7,111 bases of DNA from Anaerolineales bacterium (GCA_023144145.1 JAGLGG010000142.1:1-7111); one strand, 5' to 3'. Shown: positions 1 to 5,772, numbered from the stretch's first letter. Numbers and translations: made by a program. The notes: a model not told the origin generated them from the sequence alone.

Positions 1-2668
1 CAGCAAGAGGTGACTCAATAAGGGTCGAAGGTCGCAACTCGAGGAGCAAGGCGCGCATCTCGGCTAGCGCTCCATGGGTGAGTTGGCGAAGTCGTTCAAG
101 CCTTTCCTTTCCCTTATCGACATCTTGCTCCCAAATCTCGGGGAGCACATCAGCAATAAGCGTGGAAGACCAGAGCGTCTGGCTCACGGCATCGTGAAGA
201 TCACGTGCCAAACGTTGGCGCTCCTCCCGCGCAACCTCCTCCGCATGCTTACGTTCCGTCAAATCGCGCCAGATCGCGAAAAGAAGGACTTCATTCTCGA
301 TTTCTACCCGGTTGAGGTTAACTTCAACCTCGATCGTTGTTTCATCTTGACGTTGATGTACCCATTCAAAATGCTGTGGTTCCCCTTCCAGTGCTCGTTT
401 CAAGTAATCCATACCCTTTTCACGGGAATTGCGGCCATCCGGCTGGGTTGAGGGAGAAAAATCAAAAGGAGTTTTACCGATGATCGCATCTCTAGGAGCA
501 TTTAGTTTTTCCTCCGCACTCGGGTTGCAATCCACAAAATATTCATCTTTCATCAGAAAAATTGCGTCGTTTGCGTTCTCATATAATGTGCGATATCGGA
601 GCTCACTTTGACGTAGCGCTTCTTCAGACCTTTTACGTTCTGAAATATCCCGAATAATGGTTTGGGCAGCTTGTCGCCCAGCGTACTCTACGGGCGTGGC
701 TATGATTTCAACATCGAGTTCAGATCCTTCGGAGTTCACAAGTCTTGACTCTTCCAAATCAAGATGAATACGCTGCTCATAAAGGGTTTTAAATCGTTCG
801 GCGTAAGTATCCCTCAGATCAGAAGGAATAAAATCCCACACTGATCGACCTACATAATCTTCTGGGGAGGTCAATCCAGCAATCTGAACTGTCGCTGGAT
901 TGACAAAAAGGATCTCCTCATCAGCGTGGATAAATAGAGGTACCGGAAGATTCTCGATTAGGGATCGGTAGCGTGCTTCGCTTGCACGCAATTCTGCTTC
1001 AGCCCGTTTACTCTCGGTGATGTCGCGAATCGCAGTTACGCGCAAAGTTTTACCAGCGTACGGTATGGTTCTGCCACGCACCTCAACTGGAAATATGGAT
1101 CCATCCTTTCTTAGAGCGAGGTGCTCATAGGGCTTCTCGTACCCCCTATTTATGTTCTTACTAACAAGCGTCCATGATTCGGGTGCTACCAGTTCCTTAG
1201 CATGTATCCCGATCAATTCAAGTCGTTCGTACCCGAACATCCTCGCTAGCTGATCGTTCGCATCCACAACTCGCCCTTGGTCGGAAATAACGATCCCCTC
1301 AAACGCTGCGTTTGCTAAAAGTTGGAATCGCTCTTCACTCTCTATAAGTGCCTTTTCGGTGAGTTTTTGCTCTGTCACATCTCGCCCAACCGATTGAAAC
1401 TCGATCAGCTCATCATCCTGATCGAAAATTCCTCGATCAGTCCACTCCTGCCAACCTGTACTCCCGTCACCATTGATAACTCGGTGAACACCAATTTCAA
1501 TGGGGTTTTCAATTGAAATCTTCGCGACTTTTTCCCTAACCCACTCTCTATCCTCTTCGGCAACAAGTGTCATGTATCGTGATCCAATTGCCTCCTCTTT
1601 AGAAAGCCCAAAATATCGGCAATAGGCATCATTAACATATGTCCTTGTCCCATCTGGCAGCCAGCGAACGACAAATTCTGTTTGATCCTCAACGATGGCT
1701 CGATACCTAGTCTCGCTCTCTCGCAACGCTCCCTCTGCTCGATCCCGTTCAGTAAGGTCGGTGACAGTCGCTAGCAGCATGTTTTCCTCTTCAAGGTCAA
1801 CTCGCTGTAAACGGACCTCCGAATCAATCAACTCCCCGTTCCGATGCATGTGTGTCCATTCAAGATGTTGGGAGTCTCCTTGAAGCGCAAGGTTGATAAC
1901 CTCCTCTCCCTTCTTTCTGGAATTTCGACCATCACGTTGGGTCGGAGGAGAAAAATCGAAGGGTATCTTTCCCACAATCTCGTCACTGCTTACACCAAAC
2001 AACTGCAAGGCACTAGTGTTGTAATCTACAATCGTCTCATCATTGAACGTGAATATCGCGCTCGTGGCTTGGTCAAAGATCGCTCGTATCCTGACTTCAC
2101 GATTCATGACATCCGTGATGTTCTTATCGCGCATATCTGCGATCGTCCAGCTAATCAAACCAGTAACTGCCATTAAGATGGATAGAATGACCACTCGGTC
2201 AATAAACACTCGATGCGCAAGTTCCAGTAATCCGGACGTGTCTAGGAAATACAACGAAATCAAAAACAAGATTGAGATTATCGTGGAGGCGATAACGGCT
2301 TTCTTATCGAAGAAAAAACTCGTGAGCAGGATGAAGAGCGGCAGGGCGACGACACCCGGGTCATTGAGTGCTGCGCCATCAATGATCGTGAAAATGATAG
2401 CAGCCAAGATGAAAATCGATAAGAAGGTTGCTGCGAGGGTGTAGTGCCCCCGCTGATTCAAGATAAGAGCGAAGGCGGAAAAGATTGCAATCGCAAAGAG
2501 CATGACGGCGAAGGAGACAGCTCCAGCGCGGATGTTCAATATGCCCATCGGAATGACGGCGATCGCCGTTACCAATAGAGACACATGGAGGAACTTGACC
2601 TTCTGCCTCCTCGCGTAGTTACCGATGCGAGGTGGAAACAGATATCGGACGATCGGCGAATCTTTCAT
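1..2668 (-). CDS. Multi-PAS membrane sensor histidine kinase, NarL/LiaS (HisKA_3) type, C-terminus cut by window edge
   Basis: The frame is open for 889 codons from the ATG at 2668 to the window edge. Residues 28-177 hold six hydrophobic helices (about 28-45, 49-70, 76-97, 106-120, 124-141, 156-177), so the N-terminus is a membrane sensor or anchor. Five PAS domains follow, at roughly 192-310, 320-435, 444-555, 565-680 and 690-808. Each ends in a PAC-type signature such as TDLTER, RDVTEQ, RDITES, RDISER or RDLTER. Residues 813-880 are a HisKA_3 dimerisation and phospho-acceptor domain with the H-box RLARDLHDAVSQTLW; H825 is the likely phosphorylated histidine. The HATPase domain would lie beyond the left edge. 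By family knowledge this type of kinase passes phosphate to a LuxR/NarL-type DNA-binding regulator, often encoded next door. The signal sensed cannot be read from sequence. PAS1 and PAS5 are unusually alike. The start at 2668 is preferred because AGGTG lies 5 nt upstream; in-frame ATGs also occur at 2761 and 2812. Confidence 0.95.
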   Translation of the reverse strand, partial: MKDSPIVRYLFPPRIGNYARRQKVKFLHVSLLVTAIAVIPMGILNIRAGAVSFAVMLFAIAIFSAFALILNQRGHYTLAATFLSIFILAAIIFTIIDGAALNDPGVVALPLFILLTSFFFDKKAVIASTIISILFLISLYFLDTSGLLELAHRVFIDRVVILSILMAVTGLISWTIADMRDKNITDVMNREVRIRAIFDQATSAIFTFNDETIVDYNTSALQLFGVSSDEIVGKIPFDFSPPTQRDGRNSRKKGEEVINLALQGDSQHLEWTHMHRNGELIDSEVRLQRVDLEEENMLLATVTDLTERDRAEGALRESETRYRAIVEDQTEFVVRWLPDGTRTYVNDAYCRYFGLSKEEAIGSRYMTLVAEEDREWVREKVAKISIENPIEIGVHRVINGDGSTGWQEWTDRGIFDQDDELIEFQSVGRDVTEQKLTEKALIESEERFQLLANAAFEGIVISDQGRVVDANDQLARMFGYERLELIGIHAKELVAPESWTLVSKNINRGYEKPYEHLALRKDGSIFPVEVRGRTIPYAGKTLRVTAIRDITESKRAEAELRASEARYRSLIENLPVPLFIHADEEILFVNPATVQIAGLTSPEDYVGRSVWDFIPSDLRDTYAERFKTLYEQRIHLDLEESRLVNSEGSELDVEIIATPVEYAGRQAAQTIIRDISERKRSEEALRQSELRYRTLYENANDAIFLMKDEYFVDCNPSAEEKLNAPRDAIIGKTPFDFSPSTQPDGRNSREKGMDYLKRALEGEPQHFEWVHQRQDETTIEVEVNLNRVEIENEVLLFAIWRDLTERKHAEEVAREERQRLARDLHDAVSQTLWSSTLIADVLPEIWEQDVDKGKERLERLRQLTHGALAEMRALLLELRPSTLIESPLA

Positions 2669-2673
2669 AATGG

Positions 2674-2678
2674 CACCT
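2674..2678 (-). promoter_or_regulatory. Ribosome binding site of the sensor kinase (AGGTG)
   Basis: AGGTG lies 5 nt before the ATG at 2668 on the minus strand. It is the best Shine-Dalgarno match among the three in-frame start candidates and decides the start chosen. The ATG at 2761 has only a distant AAGG. Confidence 0.5.
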
Positions 2679-2810
2679 ATGACCTGGATCTTCTTAAATT
2701 TTGACTGAATTAACTTCGGTGCTTGCGACCTCTTCAAGAAATTGTGCTCCCCCCTTAACATGCCTATGGCCTTATCTGCGCAGCGGATTCGCCCAGGCGG
2801 TTTCCTCACC

Positions 2811-2816
2811 ATTATA
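2811..2816 (-). promoter_or_regulatory. Possible -10 box (TATAAT) upstream of the sensor kinase
   Basis: A perfect TATAAT reads on the minus strand about 145 nt before the chosen kinase start. No convincing -35 hexamer sits 16-18 nt upstream; a TTGACC is present but only 4 nt away. The most upstream in-frame ATG (2812) overlaps this box, so if the promoter is real that start cannot be used. The call rests on one hexamer only. Confidence 0.3.
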
Positions 2817-3060
2817 TACCGGTCAAAAATGATGTGTTCTTATTGATGCATCCTGATAATCTCGCCCTCAGTAAATCCTTGTTCACAATAATATGAGGAT
2901 ATCGAAACTTAAAACTCGGGGCAGACAGCGTGTCTACTACCGAAATTCACTTTAGCCCAATAGAATCTTCTTGGTGTTGATCTTGGGATTGCTAAGAAGT
3001 TTGATTGGTATCCGTTTGGATAAGGTTTACGTGGAATTTTATGCGAGGCAATTGACTTTT

Positions 3061-3092
3061 AAAAACCCTCAGGCAACTTCGAAGGATGAGGG
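3061..3092 (-). terminator. Rho-independent terminator overlapping the end of the ImmA/IrrE-like gene
   Basis: On the minus strand CCCTCA (3092-3087) pairs with TGAGGG (3071-3066) around a 15-nt loop and is followed directly by TTTTT. The stop codon TGA (3071-3069) lies inside the right arm, so the last codons of the gene form the left arm and loop. The stem is only 6 bp, but its position and T-run fit an intrinsic terminator that separates this gene from the downstream kinase. Confidence 0.6.
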
Positions 3093-3587
3093 GCTTAAGG
3101 GCTCTTCCCACCTGATCTCAGCAATTCTCGTTGGTATGATGAAGGTCTCTGCGAAATCCTCGTATTGCCCACCTCTTTTCCGATACGCACGCACCAGGTG
3201 GTCAGGTGCTAAAAGAATTCGGGCAAAATAATCCTGCACTTCCCGGTAATGGCCGTCGAGGAACTCAGCCAATCCCATCATGCGTCCATGTTGGGTATTG
3301 CCAGCAGCAAGAATAAACTCGCGCGCAATAGCGTAGCGTTTTTCGTCTAATGGAAGATCGGCTGGGATAACGAAATCTTCATCATGGTAAGAAGAATTTG
3401 TGAGGATGTTGCGCCAAACACCTGTATTGATCTCGTCTTGATCTTGTGGACTTGCTAATGCCTTTGGGGGGTATTTAAGCAAGTTTTCCACAAATACCGG
3501 CGGTTCTGTGACTCCCAAATAGGACACGAGCCCCAAAGCCAGGTTACGGACAAACCACAAACGCTCCTCTTGGATTGTACAAAGCAT
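3069..3587 (-). CDS. ImmA/IrrE-like protein with a degenerate metallopeptidase motif
   Basis: This 172-residue soluble protein has no signal peptide or membrane helix. Its layout resembles the ImmA/IrrE (zincin-like) family. The N-terminal helix ends in TEPPVFVENLLKYPPKAL (27-44), in the place where such proteins carry a PVDVE-type segment. Residues 82-94 read EKRYAIAREFILA, matching the family's RFTIAHELGH helix, but the zinc-binding HExxH is replaced by REFIL. Residues 116-160 (EVQDYFARILLAPDHLV, then a short helix with FAETFIIPTRIAEIRW) match the usual A-N-FAAxLLMP and 'lA..f.VS...a..RL' tail. Active ImmA/IrrE enzymes cut repressors or regulate stress genes. Here the loss of both histidines argues for a binding or regulatory role rather than peptidase activity. 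No Xre-type repressor, the usual partner, is visible nearby. The family assignment comes from pattern memory and is not certain. The ATG at 3587 has only a weak GGTGA before it. Confidence 0.75.
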   Translation of the reverse strand: MLCTIQEERLWFVRNLALGLVSYLGVTEPPVFVENLLKYPPKALASPQDQDEINTGVWRNILTNSSYHDEDFVIPADLPLDEKRYAIAREFILAAGNTQHGRMMGLAEFLDGHYREVQDYFARILLAPDHLVRAYRKRGGQYEDFAETFIIPTRIAEIRWEEPLSPSSFEVA

Positions 3588-3861
3588 GGATCACCAAAGA
3601 GATAACTATTTCCTGCTATTCTCATGTTCATTCTATCCCAGGCTTTCGAACATTCGGACTTACAGTCCGCTTACCAAATTCGCTCCAAAAAGGATTTGCC
3701 GCACAAACTACTCCTAGTATGTCATTCCGAACAAGCTGATTTATAGCGAGAGATGAATCCCTTTTACGTGTCACTAACAATTTTCCTGCGACCATGTCAA
3801 GGATTGGAATTGCACGACCCACTCTTTTGAATCATCAAAGGGATTCATCTGTTATTGGCAA
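3588..3861. other. Intergenic spacer between the deaminase and ImmA/IrrE-like genes (274 bp)
   Basis: The spacer contains the 14-bp inverted repeat at 3751-3850 and a small hairpin at 3655-3669 (CGGAC/GTCCG, 5-nt loop). On the minus strand a GTG-started frame of 64 codons (3822-3628) is open, but it lacks a good ribosome binding site and resembles nothing I know. No clear promoter for the downstream gene could be picked out. Confidence 0.4.
3751..3850. repeat. 14-bp perfect inverted repeat enclosing 72 bp
   Basis: AGATGAATCCCTTT at 3751-3764 is repeated as its exact reverse complement at 3837-3850. The arms span exactly 100 bp and are too far apart for a simple terminator hairpin. No flanking direct repeat is visible. 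It could be the ends of a tiny mobile-element remnant, a pair of regulator half-sites, or chance. Confidence 0.5.
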
Positions 3862-4335
3862 CTATGTCCAGAATCCTTCATGGACCTTGCTTGCTTCCTC
3901 CTCAAGCATGGGACCGATCACTGCGACCTCATGCTCACCATGCGAGAGTACATCTTCGCATGCCAATCTGAAACCATCACCTCCTACACCACCAAGCACA
4001 CCGCTGTAGAATTGATCCTGACTCAAACCATAGACGACCTTGCGGATGCCGCTCCAGTAAATCGCGCCGGCACACATCGGGCAGGGCTCGGTGCTCGCAT
4101 ATAGGGTGCATCTTGAGAGAAATTCGGTGTCAAACTCTCTACACGCTTCTCGAACCAGATTCGTCTCCGCATGGCCTGTTATATCCCCCTCGGTCACGAC
4201 ATTGTTCTCCCCCTCTAGGATGATCTTCCCACTCTCATCCGCCAGAACCGCACCAAAGGGGTGATTCCCCTTCTCTCGTGTCCTCATAGCCAACTCAAAG
4301 GACTTGCGCAGATTTAGTTCAATTGTTTCATCCAT
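3862..4335 (-). CDS. Nucleoside deaminase (cytidine deaminase fold, GuaD/TadA-like)
   Basis: This 157-residue cytosolic enzyme carries the full zinc-dependent deaminase signature. HAE at 55-57 supplies the zinc histidine H55 and the proton-shuttling E57, and PCPMC at 84-88 supplies C85 and C88. HPFGAVLAD at 25-33 and ENNV at 43-46 are the substrate-pocket segments seen in guanine deaminase. The length is close to that of Bacillus-type GuaD (about 156 residues), and GAIYW after the PCPMC motif is shared with that group. The expected reaction is hydrolytic removal of ammonia from a purine or pyrimidine base or nucleoside, probably in purine salvage. The exact substrate cannot be told, and tRNA adenosine editing is less likely because the sequence follows the free-nucleoside/guanine branch. 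The gene lies 11 nt downstream of the toroid-protein gene; its AGAGGA ribosome binding site overlaps that gene's stop codon, so the two are probably co-transcribed and translationally coupled. Confidence 0.93.
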   Translation of the reverse strand: MDETIELNLRKSFELAMRTREKGNHPFGAVLADESGKIILEGENNVVTEGDITGHAETNLVREACREFDTEFLSRCTLYASTEPCPMCAGAIYWSGIRKVVYGLSQDQFYSGVLGGVGGDGFRLACEDVLSHGEHEVAVIGPMLEEEASKVHEGFWT

Positions 4336-4341
4336 TTTTCA

Positions 4342-4347
4342 TCCTCT
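4342..4347 (-). promoter_or_regulatory. Ribosome binding site of the deaminase (AGAGGA), overlapping the upstream stop
   Basis: AGAGGA lies 6 nt before the deaminase ATG, and its first base is the last base of the upstream gene's TGA. This fixes the start at 4335 and suggests translational coupling. Confidence 0.65.
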
Positions 4348-5330
4348 CACTCCGATCCTGCATCAAATCGTTTCAGCATCCGGCATATGGACAACCCAAC
4401 CCACTCATTCATCGCCTGTGCTTTCTTGCCTTTCTCGTATCCTGTCGGCCAAAGCCCATCCTCACTTTGATTGTGAGCGAACCAGTCCAATCCATTCTGA
4501 ATATGCTCATCCTCTCTGGTAAAGCCGATCAAGGATAATGAATCCAGCGCCGTGAGCAGATTCACCCACCAGTAGGGAAATTGAAATTTTGTCCAATACT
4601 CAATCGCTTTCCGATCACTGTACTTATCTGGCTTGAAGAATCGGGCCTTTATAAGCTCACCCGTTTCCCACGCACCTTCTGAGTTCCGATACTCAGGGTG
4701 CGCGGCGTAGGTTCGTAGCACAAATCCAGTCAACGCATGGGCAAAGGGTTTTGATCTGTCGCTTTGAACGGGTTTCTCTTGAGCTAGTGCATCTTGATAA
4801 CTCACTTTCGCCGTGCGCAGGGGCCAGGCCCAACCACCATCCTCCTGCCGAGTTTCTTGAAACCATTCGAAGCATAAATCGATTCTCGGGTCATCGACAA
4901 AGCCCACCTTGATGAGAAGCTCAATTAGTCCGGCGGTGTAGTGGGGCGCGTATTGTGAGCCGAAGATGCCTCTTATATCTCCCTCCTCCGATTGGTGAGA
5001 CAAGACGTAATCGGCAGCTTTGGATATGGATGGATGGCTTTTGTTCAAGCCATACTGGTCGATAAGGAATCGCAACTGCCGGTAGGTTTCTAAGAGATTG
5101 TAGTTTTCGCTTTTATGGCCACTCTTTCTCGAACTGGGATATTTCCAGGAGCCGTTTGATTGTTGTTTAGCTATGATCTTTTCGGCAGCTGGTAGCTCCC
5201 AAAGGTTTTCGATCGGTCCTGGGTCCTGGTTCAAGAGATCTCGCTTGATGAAAAATACCAGTGTTACATTATCTAAAGAAAGTAACATTGGGACTGGATC
5301 AACGCGAATTTTCTGTCTCCAGTCAATCAT
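4347..5330 (-). CDS. Alpha/alpha-toroid protein of the prenyltransferase/squalene-cyclase repeat type
   Basis: The 327-residue soluble protein has repeated helix pairs and QW-like turns: KQQSNGSWKYP (55-65), SHQSEEGDIRGIFG (111-124), QEDGGWAWP (162-170) and NQSEDGLWPTG (287-297). These are the marks of the squalene-hopene cyclase and prenyltransferase barrel. The protein is about half the length of a true hopene cyclase and shows no DxDD catalytic motif or membrane-binding insert, so cyclase activity is unlikely. It may bind or modify an unknown ligand or act as a scaffold. The frame is open to an ATG at 5393, but I chose the ATG at 5330. The opening MIDWRQKIRVDPVPMLLS resembles the usual beginning of this family. 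GGGGG stands 8 nt before that ATG, while the ATG at 5393 abuts a REP-like palindrome and has no ribosome binding site. The deaminase follows after 11 nt. Confidence 0.85.
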   Translation of the reverse strand: MIDWRQKIRVDPVPMLLSLDNVTLVFFIKRDLLNQDPGPIENLWELPAAEKIIAKQQSNGSWKYPSSRKSGHKSENYNLLETYRQLRFLIDQYGLNKSHPSISKAADYVLSHQSEEGDIRGIFGSQYAPHYTAGLIELLIKVGFVDDPRIDLCFEWFQETRQEDGGWAWPLRTAKVSYQDALAQEKPVQSDRSKPFAHALTGFVLRTYAAHPEYRNSEGAWETGELIKARFFKPDKYSDRKAIEYWTKFQFPYWWVNLLTALDSLSLIGFTREDEHIQNGLDWFAHNQSEDGLWPTGYEKGKKAQAMNEWVGLSICRMLKRFDAGSE

Positions 5331-5334
5331 TGAT

Positions 5335-5344
5335 AAAACCCCCG
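5335..5344 (-). repeat. Half copy of the C5G5 palindrome, serving as ribosome binding region
   Basis: On the minus strand CGGGGGTTTT matches the right half of the palindrome family found four times between 5458 and 5772. It lies 4 nt upstream of the toroid-protein ATG at 5330, with its G-run about 8 nt from the start, so it could act as a Shine-Dalgarno sequence. Whether it is a decayed copy or a coincidence cannot be told. Confidence 0.35.
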
Positions 5345-5397
5345 AAGAGACCGGATGAAAATCTACCTCCGCAAATGGCTCCAGCATCCGCATAAGT

Positions 5398-5442
5398 CGT
5401 AGGGGCGACGCGTGCTAACGCACGTCGCCAGTCGCCCTTACG
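5398..5442. repeat. 45-bp REP-like palindromic element
   Basis: The outer arms CGTAGGGGCGAC (5398-5409) and GTCGCCCTTACG (5431-5442) are inverted copies with one mismatch. Inside, GGCGAC and GTCGCC, then GTGC and GCAC, also pair around a TAAC loop, so two alternative hairpins are possible. The GC-rich stem, size and intergenic position fit a repetitive extragenic palindrome. It lies directly upstream of the longest possible start of the toroid gene and could also attenuate transcription into it. Genome-wide copies would confirm it. Confidence 0.7.
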
Positions 5443-5457
5443 TGATTCGGATTTGAC

Positions 5458-5472
5458 AAACCCCCGGGGGTC
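5458..5472 (-). repeat. C5G5 palindrome, copy 1 (minus orientation)
   Basis: The + strand reads AAACCCCCGGGGGTC, the exact reverse complement of copy 2. Flanking TTGAC and GTCAA lie 3 nt outside the core on each side and extend it to a 26-bp imperfect palindrome. Confidence 0.75.
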
Positions 5473-5518
5473 AGTCAAGGTTTTCATTACGATTTTCCTT
5501 TCACAACCCGGGGAACAT

Positions 5519-5680
5519 TCAGTACAAAAGCATCATCATGACCCCCGGGGGTTTTGGTTTGGAATGCACAAGATCCTCGTAGAGACCGGCGTCTAAGATG
5601 TAGGTCCCATTGCGCCATCTCAAAGCAAAAGAATGGCGAAGCTGTTCTTTAAGCTCAGCGGTAGCGCTGCTGAGCCGCAT
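5519..5680 (-). CDS. Possible small protein of 53 residues inside the palindrome cluster
   Basis: An ATG at 5680 opens a 53-codon frame ending in TGA at 5521-5519. The product begins MRLSSATAELKEQLRHSF and continues with RWRNGTYILDAGLYEDLVHS, which looks more like a real protein than random sequence because of its mix of charged and hydrophobic residues. The last 13 residues (KPKPPGVMMMLLY) are encoded across palindrome copy 2, so the natural C-terminus may have been replaced by an insertion. There is no good ribosome binding site and an in-frame TGA lies 3 codons upstream of the ATG. It may be a gene remnant. I do not recognise the family. Confidence 0.25.
   Translation of the reverse strand: MRLSSATAELKEQLRHSFALRWRNGTYILDAGLYEDLVHSKPKPPGVMMMLLY
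5540..5554 (+). repeat. C5G5 palindrome, copy 2 (plus orientation)
   Basis: GACCCCCGGGGGTTT is an exact inverted copy of copy 1, 68 bp away. The two enclose a segment that also contains a CCCGGGG variant. Confidence 0.75.
5653..5675. repeat. Hairpin with 7-bp stem
   Basis: GCTCAGC at 5653-5659 pairs with GCTGAGC at 5669-5675 around a 9-nt loop. No T-run follows on either strand, so it is not a standard terminator. On the minus strand it covers the first codons of the possible small protein. Confidence 0.4.
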
Positions 5681-5706
5681 GCTGTCTCAGGTGCCGTAAA
5701 CCATTA

Positions 5707-5721
5707 AAACCCCCGGGGGGC
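5707..5721 (-). repeat. C5G5 palindrome, copy 3 (minus orientation)
   Basis: The + strand reads AAACCCCCGGGGGGC, a near-exact reverse complement of the consensus GACCCCCGGGGGTTT with a changed left flank. It is preceded by an extra A, so the minus-strand copy ends in TTTT. Confidence 0.7.
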
Positions 5722-5757
5722 GTTAGAGAAGTTTCCTTAACAAGGGTAACAACCCAC

Positions 5758-5772
5758 GACCCCCGGGGGTTC
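5758..5772 (+). repeat. C5G5 palindrome, copy 4 (plus orientation)
   Basis: GACCCCCGGGGGTTC matches copy 2 over 14 of 15 bases. It begins only 9 bp past the stop codon of the 192-residue HEAT protein, so it could also act at the 3' end of that transcript. Confidence 0.75.

Larger units (their letters stand above)
2669..3060. other. Intergenic region upstream of the sensor kinase (about 390 bp)
   Basis: This stretch separates the ImmA/IrrE-like gene from the kinase. The kinase frame stays open up to a stop just beyond 2812, so an N-terminal extension of up to 48 residues is formally possible. That extension is basic, has no recognisable domain and would precede the first membrane helix. Apart from the TATAAT at 2811-2816 and the terminator at the right boundary, I see no repeat, RNA gene or credible small gene here. 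Confidence 0.5.

Noticed and set aside
74..2444. Several plus-strand open frames (for example 74-451, 1844-2176, 2043-2444)
   Set aside because: They lie opposite an uninterrupted 889-codon frame with clear membrane, PAS and kinase domains; their translations show no family features.
2971..3231. Plus-strand frame of 86 codons
   Set aside because: It overlaps the terminator and the opposite-strand ImmA/IrrE-like gene, and its product has no recognisable features.
3635..3690. tRNA-like stretch on the minus strand, with a hairpin at 3655-3669 around TGTAA and a nearby GTTCGAA
   Set aside because: There is an anticodon-arm and T-loop resemblance to tRNA-Tyr, but no acceptor stem, no proper D-stem and no CCA end can be formed.
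3628..3822. Minus-strand frame of 64 codons starting with GTG
   Set aside because: No good ribosome binding site, no recognisable family, and it contains one arm of the inverted repeat. Possible but unsupported.
3880..4104. Plus-strand frames opposite the deaminase and toroid genes (3794-4009, 3880-4104, 4304-4538)
   Set aside because: The opposite strand carries the intact deaminase and toroid coding sequences with diagnostic motifs; these are shadows.
4347..5330. True squalene-hopene or terpene cyclase
   Set aside because: The protein is about half the required length and lacks the DxDD catalytic motif; only the repeat fold is supported.
5651..5690. AGCTCAGCGGTAGC, resembling a tRNA D-arm
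   Set aside because: No acceptor stem or T-arm (GGTTCGAATCC-like) follows within tRNA length; it is better explained as a simple hairpin.
5458..5772. CRISPR-like array
   Set aside because: The repeats alternate in orientation and start-to-start spacing is irregular (82, 167 and 51 bp), and no cas gene is present.
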